In this document: positions 5,804 through 6,178 of the stretch, piece by piece
Layout of the letters: every line of letters starts with the position of its first letter
Position numbering within the stretch: position 1 is the stretch's first letter
Assembly (NCBI GenBank): GCA_002310075.1
Contig: DBXU01000156.1
Coordinates: forward strand, 1-6,178
Direction: 5' to 3'
Length of the DNA stretch: 6,178 bases
From: Bacteroidales bacterium UBA1204
GTDB lineage: Bacteria; Bacteroidota; Bacteroidia; Bacteroidales; F082
Translations under genes and position numbers: made by a program
The notes under the pieces: generated by a model
The model's database searches: none
Seen by the model: only the letters and a program-made list of their open reading frames with translations
Told to the model about the DNA's origin: nothing

Positions 5804-5905
5804 GGTTATTTTCGTGAAAAACGCTTCTTTTATCCAAAATATTGCACAATTCGAGCGTTCACTAAACTATTCAAGCTTTTCTTACCATTGGAAGAGTTTT
5901 TTTCA

Positions 5906-5913
5906 TACCTTTG
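5906..5913 (+). promoter_or_regulatory. hutU: Bacteroidota -7 promoter box of hutU
   Basis: TACCTTTG matches TAnnTTTG exactly and stands 35 nt before the hutU ATG at 5949, implying a leader of roughly 28 nt. The -33 position holds only a partial match (TTAC near 5882-5885). A run of seven T precedes it at 5897-5903. Confidence 0.6.
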
Positions 5914-5948
5914 CAGATTCAAGAAAAGTCATATAAAAACACCATAAA

Positions 5949-6178
5949 ATGAGCACACTCAACGATTTCCAGAAAGAGATTCTCGCCGGCATCCCCGATG
6001 AACTGCCGGAAGTGAAACCTTACGACCCGAATATCAACCATGCACCCAAGCGCAAGGACATCCTGACGAAGGCCGAGAAGAAGCTGGCCATCCGTAACGC
6101 CTTGCGTTACTTCCCAGCCAAGTTCCATGCCACCCTGGCCCCCGAATTTGCTGAGGAACTGGAGAAATACGGCCGCAT
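5949..6178 (+). CDS. hutU: Urocanate hydratase, N-terminal fragment (runs off window)
   Basis: The first 76 codons, open to the window edge. The translation begins MSTLNDFQKEILAGIPDELP, then has KPYDPNINHAPKRKDIL at about 23-39 and LAIRNALRYFPAKFHATLAPEF at about 46-67, ending ELEKYGR. I recognise this as the N-terminus of the Bacteroidota-type urocanate hydratase, which is longer than the classical HutU. The enzyme is cytoplasmic and uses NAD+ as a cofactor to hydrate urocanate to 4-imidazolone-5-propionate, the second step of histidine degradation. The active site lies beyond the window, so the call rests on N-terminal similarity recalled from family members. A good promoter box stands 35 nt upstream. 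The first gene position suggests that a hut operon continues to the right. No Shine-Dalgarno sequence is visible. Confidence 0.78.
   Translation, partial: MSTLNDFQKEILAGIPDELPEVKPYDPNINHAPKRKDILTKAEKKLAIRNALRYFPAKFHATLAPEFAEELEKYGR

Larger units (their letters stand above)
5778..5948. other. Divergent intergenic promoter region
   Basis: 171 AT-rich bases separate the leftward T9SS type B gene from rightward hutU. The region holds one TAnnTTTG box facing each way. I found no convincing operator palindrome or riboswitch and no small ORF with family features. Confidence 0.7.

Noticed and set aside
5879..5903. Terminator-like TCTT-A-CC / GGAAGA stem followed by seven T on the plus strand
   Set aside because: The stem is short with a bulge, no plus-strand gene lies upstream to need it, and it sits directly before the hutU -7 box. 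It is more likely promoter-region sequence.
5919..6128. 69-codon minus-strand open frame opposite hutU
   Set aside because: The plus strand encodes recognisable urocanate hydratase sequence with a promoter, and the minus frame shows no motif.

Overview
The window looks like chromosomal DNA from a member of the Bacteroidales, in the phylum Bacteroidota, that has a type IX secretion system (T9SS). The evidence is two proteins with T9SS sorting domains (one type A, one type B), two promoter boxes of the Bacteroidota form TAnnTTTG, starts mostly without a Shine-Dalgarno sequence, and the neighbour set DUF1573-yajC-ybbR-coaE, which I recall as common in this order. Bacteroides species proper generally lack T9SS, so a Prevotella-, Porphyromonas- or Paludibacter-like relative fits better. 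The species cannot be named from the sequence.

Layout, left to right. Positions 1-28 hold a short array of 7-bp tandem repeats (TAANRGC) that is cut by the window edge. Positions 87-341 (+) encode an 84-residue exported small protein with a C-terminal sorting-like anchor. It converges, with only 5 bp between stop codons, on a leftward block of six genes. In transcription order, right to left, these are: a T9SS type B surface or secreted protein with PKD/Ig-like domains (4575-5777), a DUF1573 lipoprotein (4112-4567), YajC (3769-4092), a YbbR-like membrane protein (2726-3694), dephospho-CoA kinase CoaE (2121-2729), and a large secreted N-acetylmuramoyl-L-alanine amidase with CUB-like and T9SS type A domains (347-2089). 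The gaps are 7, 19, 74, -4 and 31 bp. The only recognisable promoter is upstream of the first gene. The one wide gap, between yajC and ybbR, is filled by a perfect 15-bp hairpin. At the right edge a divergent promoter drives the start of urocanate hydratase (hutU, histidine degradation), which runs out of the window.

Functionally the leftward block mixes envelope and secretion housekeeping (YajC, YbbR, DUF1573), one cytoplasmic cofactor enzyme (CoaE) and two T9SS cargo proteins, one at each end. The most interesting items are the amidase, whose lysozyme-like N-terminal domain seems to have lost its catalytic glutamate, the yajC/ybbR hairpin, the small protein with an unusual sorting-like tail, and the heptamer array. 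I see no RNA genes, CRISPR array, insertion sequence, prophage gene or clearly new defence or biosynthetic system. Most of the window is ordinary core genome with a few features worth checking.
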